Shown here piece after piece: positions 19,501 to 27,526 of a stretch of DNA of 64,000 nucleotides (its first letter is position 1; every line of letters begins with the position of its first letter). Origin of the DNA: Vreelandella zhanjiangensis DSM 21076 (GTDB lineage Bacteria; Pseudomonadota; Gammaproteobacteria; Pseudomonadales; Halomonadaceae); contig NZ_KB898654.1 in the NCBI RefSeq assembly GCF_000377665.1, positions 62,001-126,000 on the forward strand. Reading direction: 5' to 3'. The position numbers and the translations under genes are program-made. A model generated the notes under the pieces. It worked only from the letters and a program-made list of their open reading frames with translations. It ran no database searches and was not told where the DNA came from.

Positions 19501-20370
19501 CCGCAGGATCTGCTTAAAGGCTCCCCGCTAGTCGGTAGCGCACCGAGTGTAACCACTCACTCCCCTCTTTACTCATCCTTGCAGGTCGACAGCGATCAGC
19601 CAAGCTCAGCCACCAGCCACTTGCACCGCTTCCCGCGCGGCCCTGGCCCCGGCACCTTTCTGCACGGCCTGTTGGAGTGGGCAGGCCAGCTGGGCTTTGC
19701 CAAGGCGCTTGAAGACGCCGCCGCCCGTGAAGACACCCTGCACCGTCGCCTACAGCTGCGCGGCTGGCAGGCCTGGTATGAGCCGCTGGCAGGCTGGTTT
19801 GAAGATCTGCTCACCACCGCGCTGCCGCTTCCCAACCAGCAGGGCGCCGTGGCGCTTAACCAGCTGAGCGGCTATCAGGTGGAGCTTGAGTTCTGGTTTG
19901 CCGCCCATCAGGTGGATACCCAAGCGCTGGATGCGCTGGTTAGCCAGCACTTACTTCCCGGCATCGCCCGGCCCGCGCTGGATGCCGATACGCTCAACGG
20001 TATGCTGAAAGGCTTTATTGATTTGGCGTTTGAGCACAACGGGCGCTTTTACGTGCTGGACTGGAAATCCAACTACCTGGGCGCAGATGACAGCGCCTAT
20101 ACCGTTGAGGCACTGAGTGCCGCGCTGCTGGAAAAGCGCTACGATCTGCAGGCCGCGCTTTACCTGTTGGCGCTACACCGGCTGTTAAAAGCCCGCCTGC
20201 CGGACTACGACCCGCGCAAGCACCTAGGCGGCTCATTAACGGTATTTTTGCGCGGCAGCCGTACTATCGCGCGCGGAGTACACCCAGAGCCCGCGCCGGT
20301 TGAGTTAATAGAAGCACTGGATGCATTATTTGCAGGTACGGCTAACGTGGACCTTAAGGAAACGGCATGA
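16585..20370 (+). CDS. recB: Exodeoxyribonuclease V beta chain
   Basis: RecB, 1261 residues, the 3'-5' helicase and nuclease subunit of RecBCD. Order: UvrD-type helicase with Walker A ASAGTGKTFT near residue 22, LLVT-type motif with FTNAATQELRERI near 75, Walker B ALIDEFQDTDPIQYR near 400, motif GTNFRSS near 470, KSKGLEYPLVFLP near 775 and VALTRARHATWLG near 840; a proline- and serine-rich linker near 940-1010; then the nuclease domain with HGLLEW, GFIDLAF and VLDWKSNYLG near 1155, holding the metal-binding acidic residues and lysine. The ATG at 16585 is chosen over an adjoining GTG at 16582 by spacing from CTGGAG. The stop overlaps recD by four bases. Confidence 0.97.
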   Translation: MSYPAPLNPLSLPLHGSRLIEASAGTGKTFTIALLYVRLVLGGRSKEDDDAFIRPLTPPEILVVTFTNAATQELRERIRNRLVEAAEVFRNEASADQPAGDKLLLTLRSEYPPSAWPACARRLALAAEWMDEAAVSTIHSWCYRMLREHAFDSGSLFSLNLENDQRELEQDVVRDYWRSFYYALEGDALESIVSYWQSPDDLHASLQRLLPECDALGAQRPEPEQTLTTCQAARAAKLSELKAPWAAWLDGLVPALEEAAKQKAFKGQSFNAKSRANWLGALREWCTGDAARPQLTDAAWKRMTPDGMADIWKVGAPPYPEVWEALAQLPGELNALPEPRNDLLIHAVQWCRKRLEREQERRAEMGPNDLLTHLDRALQGPNRDALATQIQRQFPVALIDEFQDTDPIQYRIFNAVYKVAEPRRDTAVMLIGDPKQAIYAFRGADIFTYLKARQDTAGRHVTLGTNFRSSSSMVDAVNHCFHYADQHDTGAFLFRDESGDNPLPFLPVAAKGRDDQLVLNGEPLPAMTLWQLDADEPLSKTAYQLEMAERCASHMTMLLEAGRNQKAGFEAAGKLAPLKPSDMAVLVNGLQEARAIRLALASRGVKSVYLSDNDKVFSSPIAQQLETCLRACAEPQANSRQAEAKLRAALATSLLGLSLGELDHLNQSELAWEARVEQFSRYHRLWQRQGVLPLVRKLMVDFNIPARLLEFTDGERLLTDLLHLGELLQQASQELDGEHALIRFLAEAIADPESHGDSHKLRLESDADLVKVVTIHKSKGLEYPLVFLPFIANHRPTKQGDVPLRWHDGDGNLQLSLSADEQTLATADRERLGEDLRKLYVALTRARHATWLGLAPLKDGEGSALGHLLNGGSTIAPSQFGEALSALVNKSEIALSAAPEATALRFTPAQQQEALGQARTPTRSAREQWWIASYSALRTTAAVSGLSSSATALPTPEPTTPQEATTFEMLDEPQDLLKGSPLVGSAPSVTTHSPLYSSLQVDSDQPSSATSHLHRFPRGPGPGTFLHGLLEWAGQLGFAKALEDAAAREDTLHRRLQLRGWQAWYEPLAGWFEDLLTTALPLPNQQGAVALNQLSGYQVELEFWFAAHQVDTQALDALVSQHLLPGIARPALDADTLNGMLKGFIDLAFEHNGRFYVLDWKSNYLGADDSAYTVEALSAALLEKRYDLQAALYLLALHRLLKARLPDYDPRKHLGGSLTVFLRGSRTIARGVHPEPAPVELIEALDALFAGTANVDLKETA

Positions 20371-22673
20371 AAGATGTATACACCCTTGACCTGTTCGGCG
20401 ACAGCGAGCCGCCAGCGACCAAGGCCGTCTCTCCCAAACCGGCTAACCGCGCGGTAGACGCCCATGCCAATAGCCATGCCGTGGAACCCCGCGCCCTACA
20501 GCCGCACCCCGCGCTTAGCGATATGGGCGCCCTGCTCACGCTTTGTGAGCGCTGGGTAGCCAGAGGCTGGCTGCGCGACCTGGACCGCGCGCTGGTAAGC
20601 TTCTTCGCCCGCGAGGCGGGCCAGGTGCCGCCGCTGCTTCTGCTCGCCACCGCCCTTGCCAGCCACCAATTGGGCCGGGGCCACGTATGCCTGGATTTAA
20701 GCGCCACGCTAAGCGCGCCGGATTTCGCCCTTTCACTTCCGCCTGAAGGTGATGACTTAAGCGACCCGCCGCCGCTGCCCAGCGAAGTGCTGGCCACGCT
20801 AACGCTTGCCGAGTGGCAGGCGGCGCTTGAGCACCCCGCGCTGATCAGCAACGGCCACGGCAACACGCCGCTGGTACGCTCAGACGCCCCGCACACAACG
20901 CGGCTTTACCTGCGCCGCTATTGGCAGTACGAACAGACCCTGCATCAGGAAATTACCGCACGGTTAAGCGTCGCTGGCGCAGGGCCCATTCATAAGGCAA
21001 GGCCCAGCGTTGGTCGCTCTTTACTACTTAAAGACGCCCTGGATACGCTGTTCCCCGCCACCGACACGCTGGACTGGCAGAAGGTAGCCTGTGCGCTGGC
21101 GGCCCGCAGCCACTTTGCGATTATTACCGGCGGCCCCGGCACCGGCAAAACCACCACCGTGGTACGCCTGCTCGCCCTGCTGCAAACCCTACAGCTGGCC
21201 CACTCGCCCGAGCAGGCGCTGCGCATTCGCCTGGCCGCGCCCACCGGCAAAGCCGCCGCCCGGCTCAATGAATCCATCGCCGGGCAGGTGAGCAACCTGC
21301 CCATGAGCGCGCTGGAATCGCTGCTAAGCGAGCGTGCCGGTGCCGAATCCAGTACCTTGGTGATACCTACGGAAGTCACCACCCTGCACAGGCTGCTGGG
21401 TGCAAGGCCGGATACCCGCCACTTCCGCCACAACCCCAATAACCCGTTGGCGTTGGACGTGCTGGTGATCGATGAGGCCTCCATGGTGGATATCGAAATG
21501 ATGACCGCCGTATTAAGCGCGCTGCCCGCCCACGCTAAGCTGGTGCTGTTGGGCGATAAGGATCAGCTGGCATCCGTGGAAGCCGGTGCAGTACTGGGTG
21601 ATTTATGCCGCCGTGCCGAGGCCGCGCACTACACGCCGGAAACCGCCCAGTGGCTTGCCGAACTCACCAGCCAGCCGCTGCCCGAAGCGCTAACCTGCCC
21701 CAACGGCCAGGCGCTTGATCAGGCGATTACCATGCTGCGAGTAAGCCACCGCTTTGACGCCGCCAGCGGCATTGGCCAGTTGGCCGAGGCGATCAACCAG
21801 CCGCTAAGCGCTGCGCTCAACGAGCGCGATAAACAGAACGCCGTCCACAGCGCCCTGCGCCAAGTCTACGCCGACCTGCATCATTTAGTGCTGGGCGGTG
21901 AAGATGACAACGCCCTGGAGCGCTTGGTGGTAACAGGCTCCCCCGAGCGCTTTCCCAATGCGGGTAAAGGCCGACTGGATAAAAGAAGCAACCAAGAGCT
22001 AGCCCCCCCCACGGGTTATCGACATTACCTGACGATGTTAAAAAAACAGCGCCCGGAGGCAACGCTAACGTTTGAAGATAACCGCGCCGCCTATAACGCC
22101 TGGGCCAGCAACGTGCTAAAAGCCTACGGCCACTTCCAACTACTCTGCGCATTGCGCAAAGGCCCGTGGGGTGTAGAAGGTTTGAACTTGCGCATCGCCA
22201 AAGTACTGCGCCGCGAGAAGCTTCTAAGCGCAAGCGATATCGAGCTGGAGAAAGGCTGGTATGAAGGCCGTCCGGTGCTGGTCACGCAAAACGACTACAG
22301 CCTGGGGCTAATGAATGGGGATATCGGCATTACGCTCGCCGTGCCCGACCCGCGCACGCCGGGGCGCTCATTACATCGAGTCGCCTTCCCGACGAGCGAC
22401 TCAGAGAACCCCATCCGCTGGGTGCTACCTTCCCGCCTACACGCGGTAGAAACCGTATTTGCGATGACGGTACACAAATCCCAAGGCTCGGAGTTTTTGC
22501 ACACGGCGCTGTTGCTACCCCAAACGCCCAACCCCATCCTCACACGCGAGCTGGTCTATACCGGCATCACCCGCGCCCGCGAATGGCTCACACTGATTGA
22601 AGCCAAACGGGGGATATTGAATGATGCGGTGGTTAGGGAGGTTATGCGGGTTAGCGGGACGGGGATTAATTAA
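20367..22673 (+). CDS. recD: Exodeoxyribonuclease V alpha chain
   Basis: RecD, 768 residues, the fast 5'-3' helicase subunit of RecBCD. Walker A GGPGTGKTTTVV lies near residue 253, APTGKAAARLNESI near 290, Walker B VLVIDEASMVD near 365, LLGDKDQLASVEAGAVLGD near 395, and the C-terminal VFAMTVHKSQGSEF and YTGITRAREWL near 695-740. It is longer than the roughly 600-residue E. coli subunit, partly through an N-terminal extension with low-complexity residues (about 10-50). It starts inside the recB stop codon (ATGA), so RecB and RecD are translationally coupled. Next downstream is the AT-rich island. Confidence 0.96.
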   Translation: MKDVYTLDLFGDSEPPATKAVSPKPANRAVDAHANSHAVEPRALQPHPALSDMGALLTLCERWVARGWLRDLDRALVSFFAREAGQVPPLLLLATALASHQLGRGHVCLDLSATLSAPDFALSLPPEGDDLSDPPPLPSEVLATLTLAEWQAALEHPALISNGHGNTPLVRSDAPHTTRLYLRRYWQYEQTLHQEITARLSVAGAGPIHKARPSVGRSLLLKDALDTLFPATDTLDWQKVACALAARSHFAIITGGPGTGKTTTVVRLLALLQTLQLAHSPEQALRIRLAAPTGKAAARLNESIAGQVSNLPMSALESLLSERAGAESSTLVIPTEVTTLHRLLGARPDTRHFRHNPNNPLALDVLVIDEASMVDIEMMTAVLSALPAHAKLVLLGDKDQLASVEAGAVLGDLCRRAEAAHYTPETAQWLAELTSQPLPEALTCPNGQALDQAITMLRVSHRFDAASGIGQLAEAINQPLSAALNERDKQNAVHSALRQVYADLHHLVLGGEDDNALERLVVTGSPERFPNAGKGRLDKRSNQELAPPTGYRHYLTMLKKQRPEATLTFEDNRAAYNAWASNVLKAYGHFQLLCALRKGPWGVEGLNLRIAKVLRREKLLSASDIELEKGWYEGRPVLVTQNDYSLGLMNGDIGITLAVPDPRTPGRSLHRVAFPTSDSENPIRWVLPSRLHAVETVFAMTVHKSQGSEFLHTALLLPQTPNPILTRELVYTGITRAREWLTLIEAKRGILNDAVVREVMRVSGTGIN

Positions 22674-22730
22674 AATTTACATCGCCGGTTCTAGCATTGT
22701 CAGTTGTCGGCCAGAAGCGGTCGTTAAGAT

Positions 22731-22850
22731 ATTTTTATATAACGCCGCATTAAGGTGTGAGCAACGCTGCCACCTAGCCTAAACCATTGCACCGTAAACA
22801 CAAAACCCAATCCGAAGCCGAAAATTCCAAACGTTGGTAATCACTCATAA
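22731..22850 (-). other. Possible integron attC-like site after the TIR gene
   Basis: Read on the minus strand, the 3' flank of the TIR gene ends with CTTAATGCGGCGTTATA. The blocks before it (GCGTTGC, GGTTTAG, GGGTTTTGTGTTT) follow the same order as in Vibrio-type cassette recombination sites. A similar core, CGCCGTTATAAATC (about 23619-23632), lies just upstream of the gene start. The gene plus this flank would then be one cassette of about 890 bp. The pairing R'' end is not convincing, so this is a weak call that needs covariance-model testing. Confidence 0.35.
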
Positions 22851-22868
22851 ATACTTTATTATAAATCA

Positions 22869-23600
22869 TTACCAAGCATACGGTTGCTCATAATGAAACT
22901 TAAATACATTGCTTCCTGCGATATCGATCTTAAATGAAGTATTTCGACCAAAAATAGTAGAAAGCAGTCTCTTAGTAGAACCCAATTCAATTTTTAGATG
23001 ATTGTCTATATCAACATAGTTTATTGCTTTGTTTTCTTCAGCCTCTGTAGTTAACCATGCTTCTAAGAGCGCTATTTTATCGTTCTCATCATAATTGTCA
23101 TGATCGTTTGCAGGAATCTTTTGAGACTGAGCTTCCTGTTGCTTAAACAAGCCTTGTAATTTCATAGCTTGGCGCATTTCATGGCATGCAGGTCCTAGAG
23201 CAGCAGCTATCTCTGATTTATCTCTAGCTCCGGAATATTTTGCAGGTGTTACACCTACTAAATCGGTCGGTATTTGAAGATCCACATTGTCTGGCATTAT
23301 TATAAAACAACGTCTTTTGCCGAGTTTTCCGATGAACAAACCTAATTCAAAGAGAACATTATCCCTTACAGTATCACTAACGGTACCACGCATTTTGGTT
23401 TCATCATCTGGACTAAAAACAAAAATGCCAAAGTCTGAAGAGTTTAAAGCTTCTGTTATTGAATCTAGAGGAGTTAGGGATAAGGAAAACACCCCCTGAC
23501 TCCAAACCGTAATATCTGCATCATGCTGTAAATTAACTTGCATTGGATAGGCGACATCTAAGCCCTCTACCGAAGATGCAACAAATACTTTAGGTTTCAA
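22869..23600 (-). CDS. TIR-like nucleotide-binding protein (PF10137 type), probable defence effector
   Basis: A 243-residue protein. Residues 1-150 match the TIR-like domain found in CBASS and Pycsar effectors: KVFVASSVEGLDVAY at the start, DITVWSQGVF, the serine-rich LDSITEALNSSDFGIFVFSPDD, RDNVLFELGLFIGKLG whose glutamate near residue 88 is the expected NAD-cleaving residue, and a proline-threonine-aspartate-leucine turn near 112. Residues 165-243 look like a small winged-helix-type domain (LLEAWLTTE, KRLLSTIFGR). No cyclase is adjacent, so what would activate it is unknown. AT-rich unlike its flanks, and possibly carried as a gene cassette. NADase activity is inferred from the family. Confidence 0.7.
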   Translation of the reverse strand: MKPKVFVASSVEGLDVAYPMQVNLQHDADITVWSQGVFSLSLTPLDSITEALNSSDFGIFVFSPDDETKMRGTVSDTVRDNVLFELGLFIGKLGKRRCFIIMPDNVDLQIPTDLVGVTPAKYSGARDKSEIAAALGPACHEMRQAMKLQGLFKQQEAQSQKIPANDHDNYDENDKIALLEAWLTTEAEENKAINYVDIDNHLKIELGSTKRLLSTIFGRNTSFKIDIAGSNVFKFHYEQPYAW

Positions 23601-23951
23601 ATTATTACCTCAAATTGATATGATTTATAACGGCGTTTAGACAGCGCGTTCTATGCTTGAATGAACGTGCTGGCAGTTTTTTTTCAGGCAAATGCAGCCT
23701 GCCAGATTCCCCTAAACCTATAAATCTTTGGACTATAAAATCCCATAAGGCCGTATAACCAAAATTCGCGCTCCTGCTGCATTTCCAAGAATGGCCGCTT
23801 TAGATCGATAGCGCCTATGCACGAACCTACTATTTCGGCCAAGAGCTGACGTTCAGGCCATTGTGATTAAGCTAGGGCTGAACCGCGTTGCCTTATATGT
23901 ATCGGCCCCAGCACGGTGTTAGCGGAGCTCCTCCCAGCCTTATCAGAAGCG
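23601..23951. other. Gene-poor spacer in the island
   Basis: About 350 bp between the TIR gene and the 251-residue gene. It holds the possible cassette core CGTTATAAATC near 23622 and a run of eight T near 23679-23686. A 32-codon frame read on the minus strand (start MQQEREFW, about 23703-23801) lacks good support. No further gene was recognised. Confidence 0.5.
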
Positions 23952-24707
23952 TTATGGCAGCATGCCGTAATGTCTTCGAACCTTGGATATGTCGGCCAGA
24001 AGATCTTGAGTAGTAAAGGTGCTAAGAAGCACCTCACGATAATCCTCCGTAACTTTTTTTAGATCTTTTAGCCGTCCCTCTGGGTCCTCTGTACGAAAGT
24101 ATTCCCTTACAGCCTCGAAGAACGCATCCCCGTCATGAATATTCACATCCAATACAGTCTTTTCCCGACCGTTCCATCCGTATAAATACTTCTCCAACTC
24201 TCGGCGATCTTCTTTGGGTGGGTCTGGGGTGAACCAAAGTGTACGGTAAGCCCCGTCGGCCGAAGCCGGAAAAGCACTCGGTTCGGTTTCTGCTAACGGT
24301 AGGCGTCCGCTAGCGAGCAGCCACTCAGCATCGAACAAAATTCCAAACTTTCCTGGCATGAGGCGCCGATAAGCCTCAGCAAATTCGTTGTCGATCATAC
24401 GAAGCTCGTCTAACAGATCATGTGTCAGTGTTTCCATTACGGCAAGGTTCGATGACTGCCGAGCGAGCAAGGAGGAAACATGCCTTGGATTTAGGTGGAA
24501 ACGATGGCGCTCACAAACAACCTCATGCGATTCAAGAGCAGCTTGCAACTCCTCCAAAAGGATGCTGTACAGCTCTAATATCTCGTAGGACTGTACTAAG
24601 ATCAGGTGTAGCCGTGCCGCAGCGCGGCGATTTCCTCGCTTCCTGACCGCTTCAGCAATGGATAAAAAGTCGAGTTTCTCTAATAAAAACTTGAGCAGTT
24701 CTAACAC
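23952..24707 (-). CDS. Unrecognised 251-residue helical protein in the island
   Basis: I do not recognise this family. The N-terminal half (residues 1-110) is rich in leucine, glutamate and arginine with heptad-like spacing (LLKFLLEKLDFLSIAEAV, ELYSILLEELQAALESHE), suggesting a helical bundle or coiled coil. A middle section mentions FGILFDAEWLLASG. The C-terminal part has charged helices (LKDLKKVTEDYREVLL) and ends KVRRHYGML. No signal peptide or membrane segment is seen. It lies 73 bp downstream of the SIR2 gene on the same strand, so the two could be co-transcribed. Its base composition is closer to the host's than that of its two neighbours, so it may have arrived separately. Confidence 0.6.
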   Translation of the reverse strand: MLELLKFLLEKLDFLSIAEAVRKRGNRRAAARLHLILVQSYEILELYSILLEELQAALESHEVVCERHRFHLNPRHVSSLLARQSSNLAVMETLTHDLLDELRMIDNEFAEAYRRLMPGKFGILFDAEWLLASGRLPLAETEPSAFPASADGAYRTLWFTPDPPKEDRRELEKYLYGWNGREKTVLDVNIHDGDAFFEAVREYFRTEDPEGRLKDLKKVTEDYREVLLSTFTTQDLLADISKVRRHYGMLP

Positions 24708-24780
24708 AGAAATGTCCTCTATCGTGATCCGCTAACACGAAGGAATCGCGTGCCACCTTTTAATGGCCAACTGTATTGAC

Positions 24781-26343
24781 TCACGGAACGTCCCACCCCC
24801 ATTTCAACCTGTCATAAAGGGCAGCGAGCTTTCTAAAGCTACTTGCATAGCTTGATATCTCGTAATAAAACTTCTCTTCATTCTCGACTAAAAACTGATG
24901 AAGAATTTCTACATTTATTTTTTCTGAGCTAAGAAAAGGAATATAGGCCGCAGCGTTTTCAGGAGTGCAAGCCTCAATAATTTGCCCCATATCCATGTGA
25001 CGATAGTTTCTAAAGAAAGGTTTTTTATATGAAACAACCCTCAATTTTTTTAAGTCGCGGTAGACAACCTTATCCAAACTGCAACCACTTTCTCTATAAT
25101 CTTTATCGTTATTAATCCCCGCTTTTCTCAAATACATGAATACAGGCACATTTGGTGTTGACTTGCAGACCTTAGGGGCTACAGTATTAAGAATCTGTTC
25201 ACAATCGTAAGCCTTGTTCTCATGTAGCAAATCTTCAAATAAATCATTAGTGTTTATGCTGGCATAGCCAATTGGTGAAGGCCCCACCATTTCTTGTTGA
25301 GCAACCCCAACACCTACTAAAAATTCAACATCGTCTTTTGTTTCTATCTCATCAATATCAACGACACAAATCTTCTTCTCTGGCTCAGCTGATTGAACCA
25401 ACTCGTACAACTGCTCTTTACAGTATCTCAGAACCCTAGCAGGAATTTTTCTTTTGGTAGAGTGTATAGCTTTATAAACTGGCAAAAAATCATTTGTTTT
25501 AACTAATACCAAAGGTATTTGCATTCCATCAATAGTTAAATAAGTATCTGATATATTAGGTTCCTCTCTATCAGAGAGCCTTTGTACAAATATCAAATTC
25601 CTTCTCAACTGCTCGATATTATCCTGCCCAATACAACCAGATATAGCCTTAAGCAAGCTGCTGATATTTTCATCCGAAATAGAATATCCAATAAATACCA
25701 CGGGATGCTCAACAAATAAAGTTATCAGTTTAGCTGCTAAATACGTATTCTTATTATTGAAAGAGTCATAGTCATAATCTGTTAAAACTAATGAACTGGA
25801 GCTAGTTGAACACCCGTGAATTTTATAAATTTCACCTATTTCTTGTGGGTTTGAAAATAGCAATTCCTCCTGGCCTATATATGTTTTATAGTCTGGAAAA
25901 AGCTGCTCAATAAACATATCCCAATTCGTTGTAATAACGCCATCTACGTTCAAGTTTGCCAACAACTTAACTTCTTCTGAATGCACTGACTCCTTTGCTT
26001 TAGATTGATCTAGAGTTGACAAATAATTACAAACCTCAATCCTTAGGGCGGAGGTCTCATCCTGAATTTTTGATTTGTAGCGCTGGACATTCTGCACATA
26101 TTCTGGCGCAGACCACCAATATTCATTAAAATCTTTAGCCAGTAAGGCTGCTACTTTTGGATAGTTACCGTTCGCAGAAGATAAGTAGTACTCGAATGGT
26201 TTTCCAGCCACACAGAATTTGCTAAGCAACCCCTTCCAGTCCTCCAGCCCCAAATATCTTCTTGAGAAACCAGAGCCCAAGAAGAGAAAAGGCCCAGCTG
26301 AACGGCTTCTGAAAATATCCACTAGCTTAGCTTCTATATCCAT
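24781..26343 (-). CDS. SIR2-like domain protein, probable NAD-consuming defence protein
   Basis: A 520-residue protein with an N-terminal SIR2-like domain (about 1-270): FLFLGSGFSRRYLG near residue 19 is the NAD-binding glycine motif, DGVITTNWDMFIE near 133 the TTN-(W/Y)-D motif, KIHGCS near 172 the catalytic histidine motif and VVFIGYSISDENI near 215 the closing Rossmann strand. Residues 270-520 are not recognised and may sense infection. SIR2 domains of this class deplete NAD in several anti-phage systems (Thoeris, DSR, short Argonaute). No HerA, Argonaute or STAND partner is nearby. AT-rich, acquired. The NADase role is inferred from family membership. Confidence 0.72.
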   Translation of the reverse strand: MDIEAKLVDIFRSRSAGPFLFLGSGFSRRYLGLEDWKGLLSKFCVAGKPFEYYLSSANGNYPKVAALLAKDFNEYWWSAPEYVQNVQRYKSKIQDETSALRIEVCNYLSTLDQSKAKESVHSEEVKLLANLNVDGVITTNWDMFIEQLFPDYKTYIGQEELLFSNPQEIGEIYKIHGCSTSSSSLVLTDYDYDSFNNKNTYLAAKLITLFVEHPVVFIGYSISDENISSLLKAISGCIGQDNIEQLRRNLIFVQRLSDREEPNISDTYLTIDGMQIPLVLVKTNDFLPVYKAIHSTKRKIPARVLRYCKEQLYELVQSAEPEKKICVVDIDEIETKDDVEFLVGVGVAQQEMVGPSPIGYASINTNDLFEDLLHENKAYDCEQILNTVAPKVCKSTPNVPVFMYLRKAGINNDKDYRESGCSLDKVVYRDLKKLRVVSYKKPFFRNYRHMDMGQIIEACTPENAAAYIPFLSSEKINVEILHQFLVENEEKFYYEISSYASSFRKLAALYDRLKWGWDVP

Positions 26344-26464
26344 TCAATCCTCGTCCTCAGCCTCATCATCTAAAAGCGTTCAGCAGATATATAACTGCTA
26401 TGGATGTATATGTGTCTGCACGCTCGCTGCCTTTTCGCGCACGTCCGCTCTGAACCGAAAGATG

Positions 26465-26776
26465 TCATCTATAAATTGACTCATAAGATCCTATCCCGCT
26501 CGCCATAGACTCAATCAGCTGCTCATAACTCCATGTAACACCCTGAATCTTACCCAGCGAAAAACATACTGTATGCCCTTTAAAAGGGCGATAAGTCATG
26601 GTTTCTGAATCGCTGAGTAAGTCGTCGACCGGCACGTCTTTACATGAAAAATAGTGGCGTGGCAGATAGCCGCGTTCGCGGGGGGCAACCGTCCGTAGAG
26701 CCAGCCTGCAGAATACTGCTGGCCTGCCCTTGTATGAGCTGCTTGGTAGGGTGAACCGTTGGCAAGCATTCTGCAT
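26465..26776 (-). pseudogene. DUF427-type gene remnant
   Basis: The second half of this 103-codon frame reads as the C-terminal part of a DUF427 protein: HYFSCKDVPVDDLL, then a TYRPFKGHTVCFSL block, then VTWSYE and a final IGSYESIY. In DUF427 proteins these appear as Y-P/F-x-x-DV-x-x-x-LL, the H/Y-CP-(F/Y)-KG core, AWSY and the terminal GY-x-AFYW. Here the core CPFKG cysteine is lost, the first half does not fit the family, and the end is cut after Tyr-Arg. It is probably a decayed gene at the right edge of the island. Confidence 0.5.
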
Positions 26777-26915
26777 CGTGTGTTCCCTGCGGCGTTTTTC
26801 GCTCTAATATTCCGAGACTAGCAGTTAACTTAGATTAATCCCATCGCAGCGGATTAGCTTTTAGTCGGTAGCGCTGGCGTTGCAGTGGCCTTTTCCCCTC
26901 GTCGCTGGATCATCG

Positions 26916-27524
26916 TTAAGATGTGGTAAACGCAGTCGCTTGAAAGCTCGAACGTGTGATCACACCTTGATGCCACGAAGCAAGCGGTCGATAGGTCTCC
27001 TGCCACGCCACCTCCGGTAATCTGAAAGCGAGGTAATCCAACGCGACAGCGGCAGCAATATCACCGAGGCTAAGGGTCGAGGCCGTTGGCGCTTCGCCAA
27101 GCTCGCGGTTCAATTGTTCGAGCAGCCGTTGAATGGCCCGCGAGCGCCGTTGGCCCAGCTCGCTCTCGTCAATTGCGTTGCCATAATGCTTTCTGGCAAT
27201 CACGGTCGTGAACGCGGCATCCATCAGGTTTTGACCCAACCCCGCTAAGTGCAGCACCTCCCCTAAGTGAGACGGTGGCAATACGGGCTTCTCCGGATAA
27301 GCGCTATCCAGATAAATAGCGATCAGCATTGATTCGCTGAGCGTGGTGCCTTCCTCAGTGACTAGCGCAGGAATACGCCCGGCGGGGTTGGCCTTTAATA
27401 GCGCGGAGTCATCGGCCCAGGGGTCGCACCACTTCAGCGTGACGGCGTCTATTAGCCCTTTTTCGATCAACACGATGCGCACCAGACGCGCATAGGGTGA
27501 AGTGGCGTTTAGGTAGAGTTGCAT
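26916..27524 (-). CDS. Glutathione S-transferase family protein
   Basis: A 202-residue GST-fold protein. The N-terminal thioredoxin-like domain has NATSPYARLVRIVLIEKGL near residue 6, NPAGRIPALV near 46 and LSESMLIAIYLD near 60, the glutathione-binding positions; the C-terminal helical domain has the N-capping motif LSLGDIAAAVALDYL near 150. The start has AGGAGA that lies inside the 3' end of the upstream MFS gene (gap two bases), so the two are co-translated. The pair is divergent from a LysR gene. The GST may detoxify or modify the substrate of the transporter; the substrate is unknown. Confidence 0.9.
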   Translation of the reverse strand: MQLYLNATSPYARLVRIVLIEKGLIDAVTLKWCDPWADDSALLKANPAGRIPALVTEEGTTLSESMLIAIYLDSAYPEKPVLPPSHLGEVLHLAGLGQNLMDAAFTTVIARKHYGNAIDESELGQRRSRAIQRLLEQLNRELGEAPTASTLSLGDIAAAVALDYLAFRLPEVAWQETYRPLASWHQGVITRSSFQATAFTTS

Positions 27525-27526
27525 GG

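Noticed and set aside
24708..24780. Second attC-like site between the SIR2 and 251-residue genes
   Set aside because: CGTGTTAGCGG with a partner GGTGGCACGCG can be drawn, but the core is off consensus and the arms do not pair properly.
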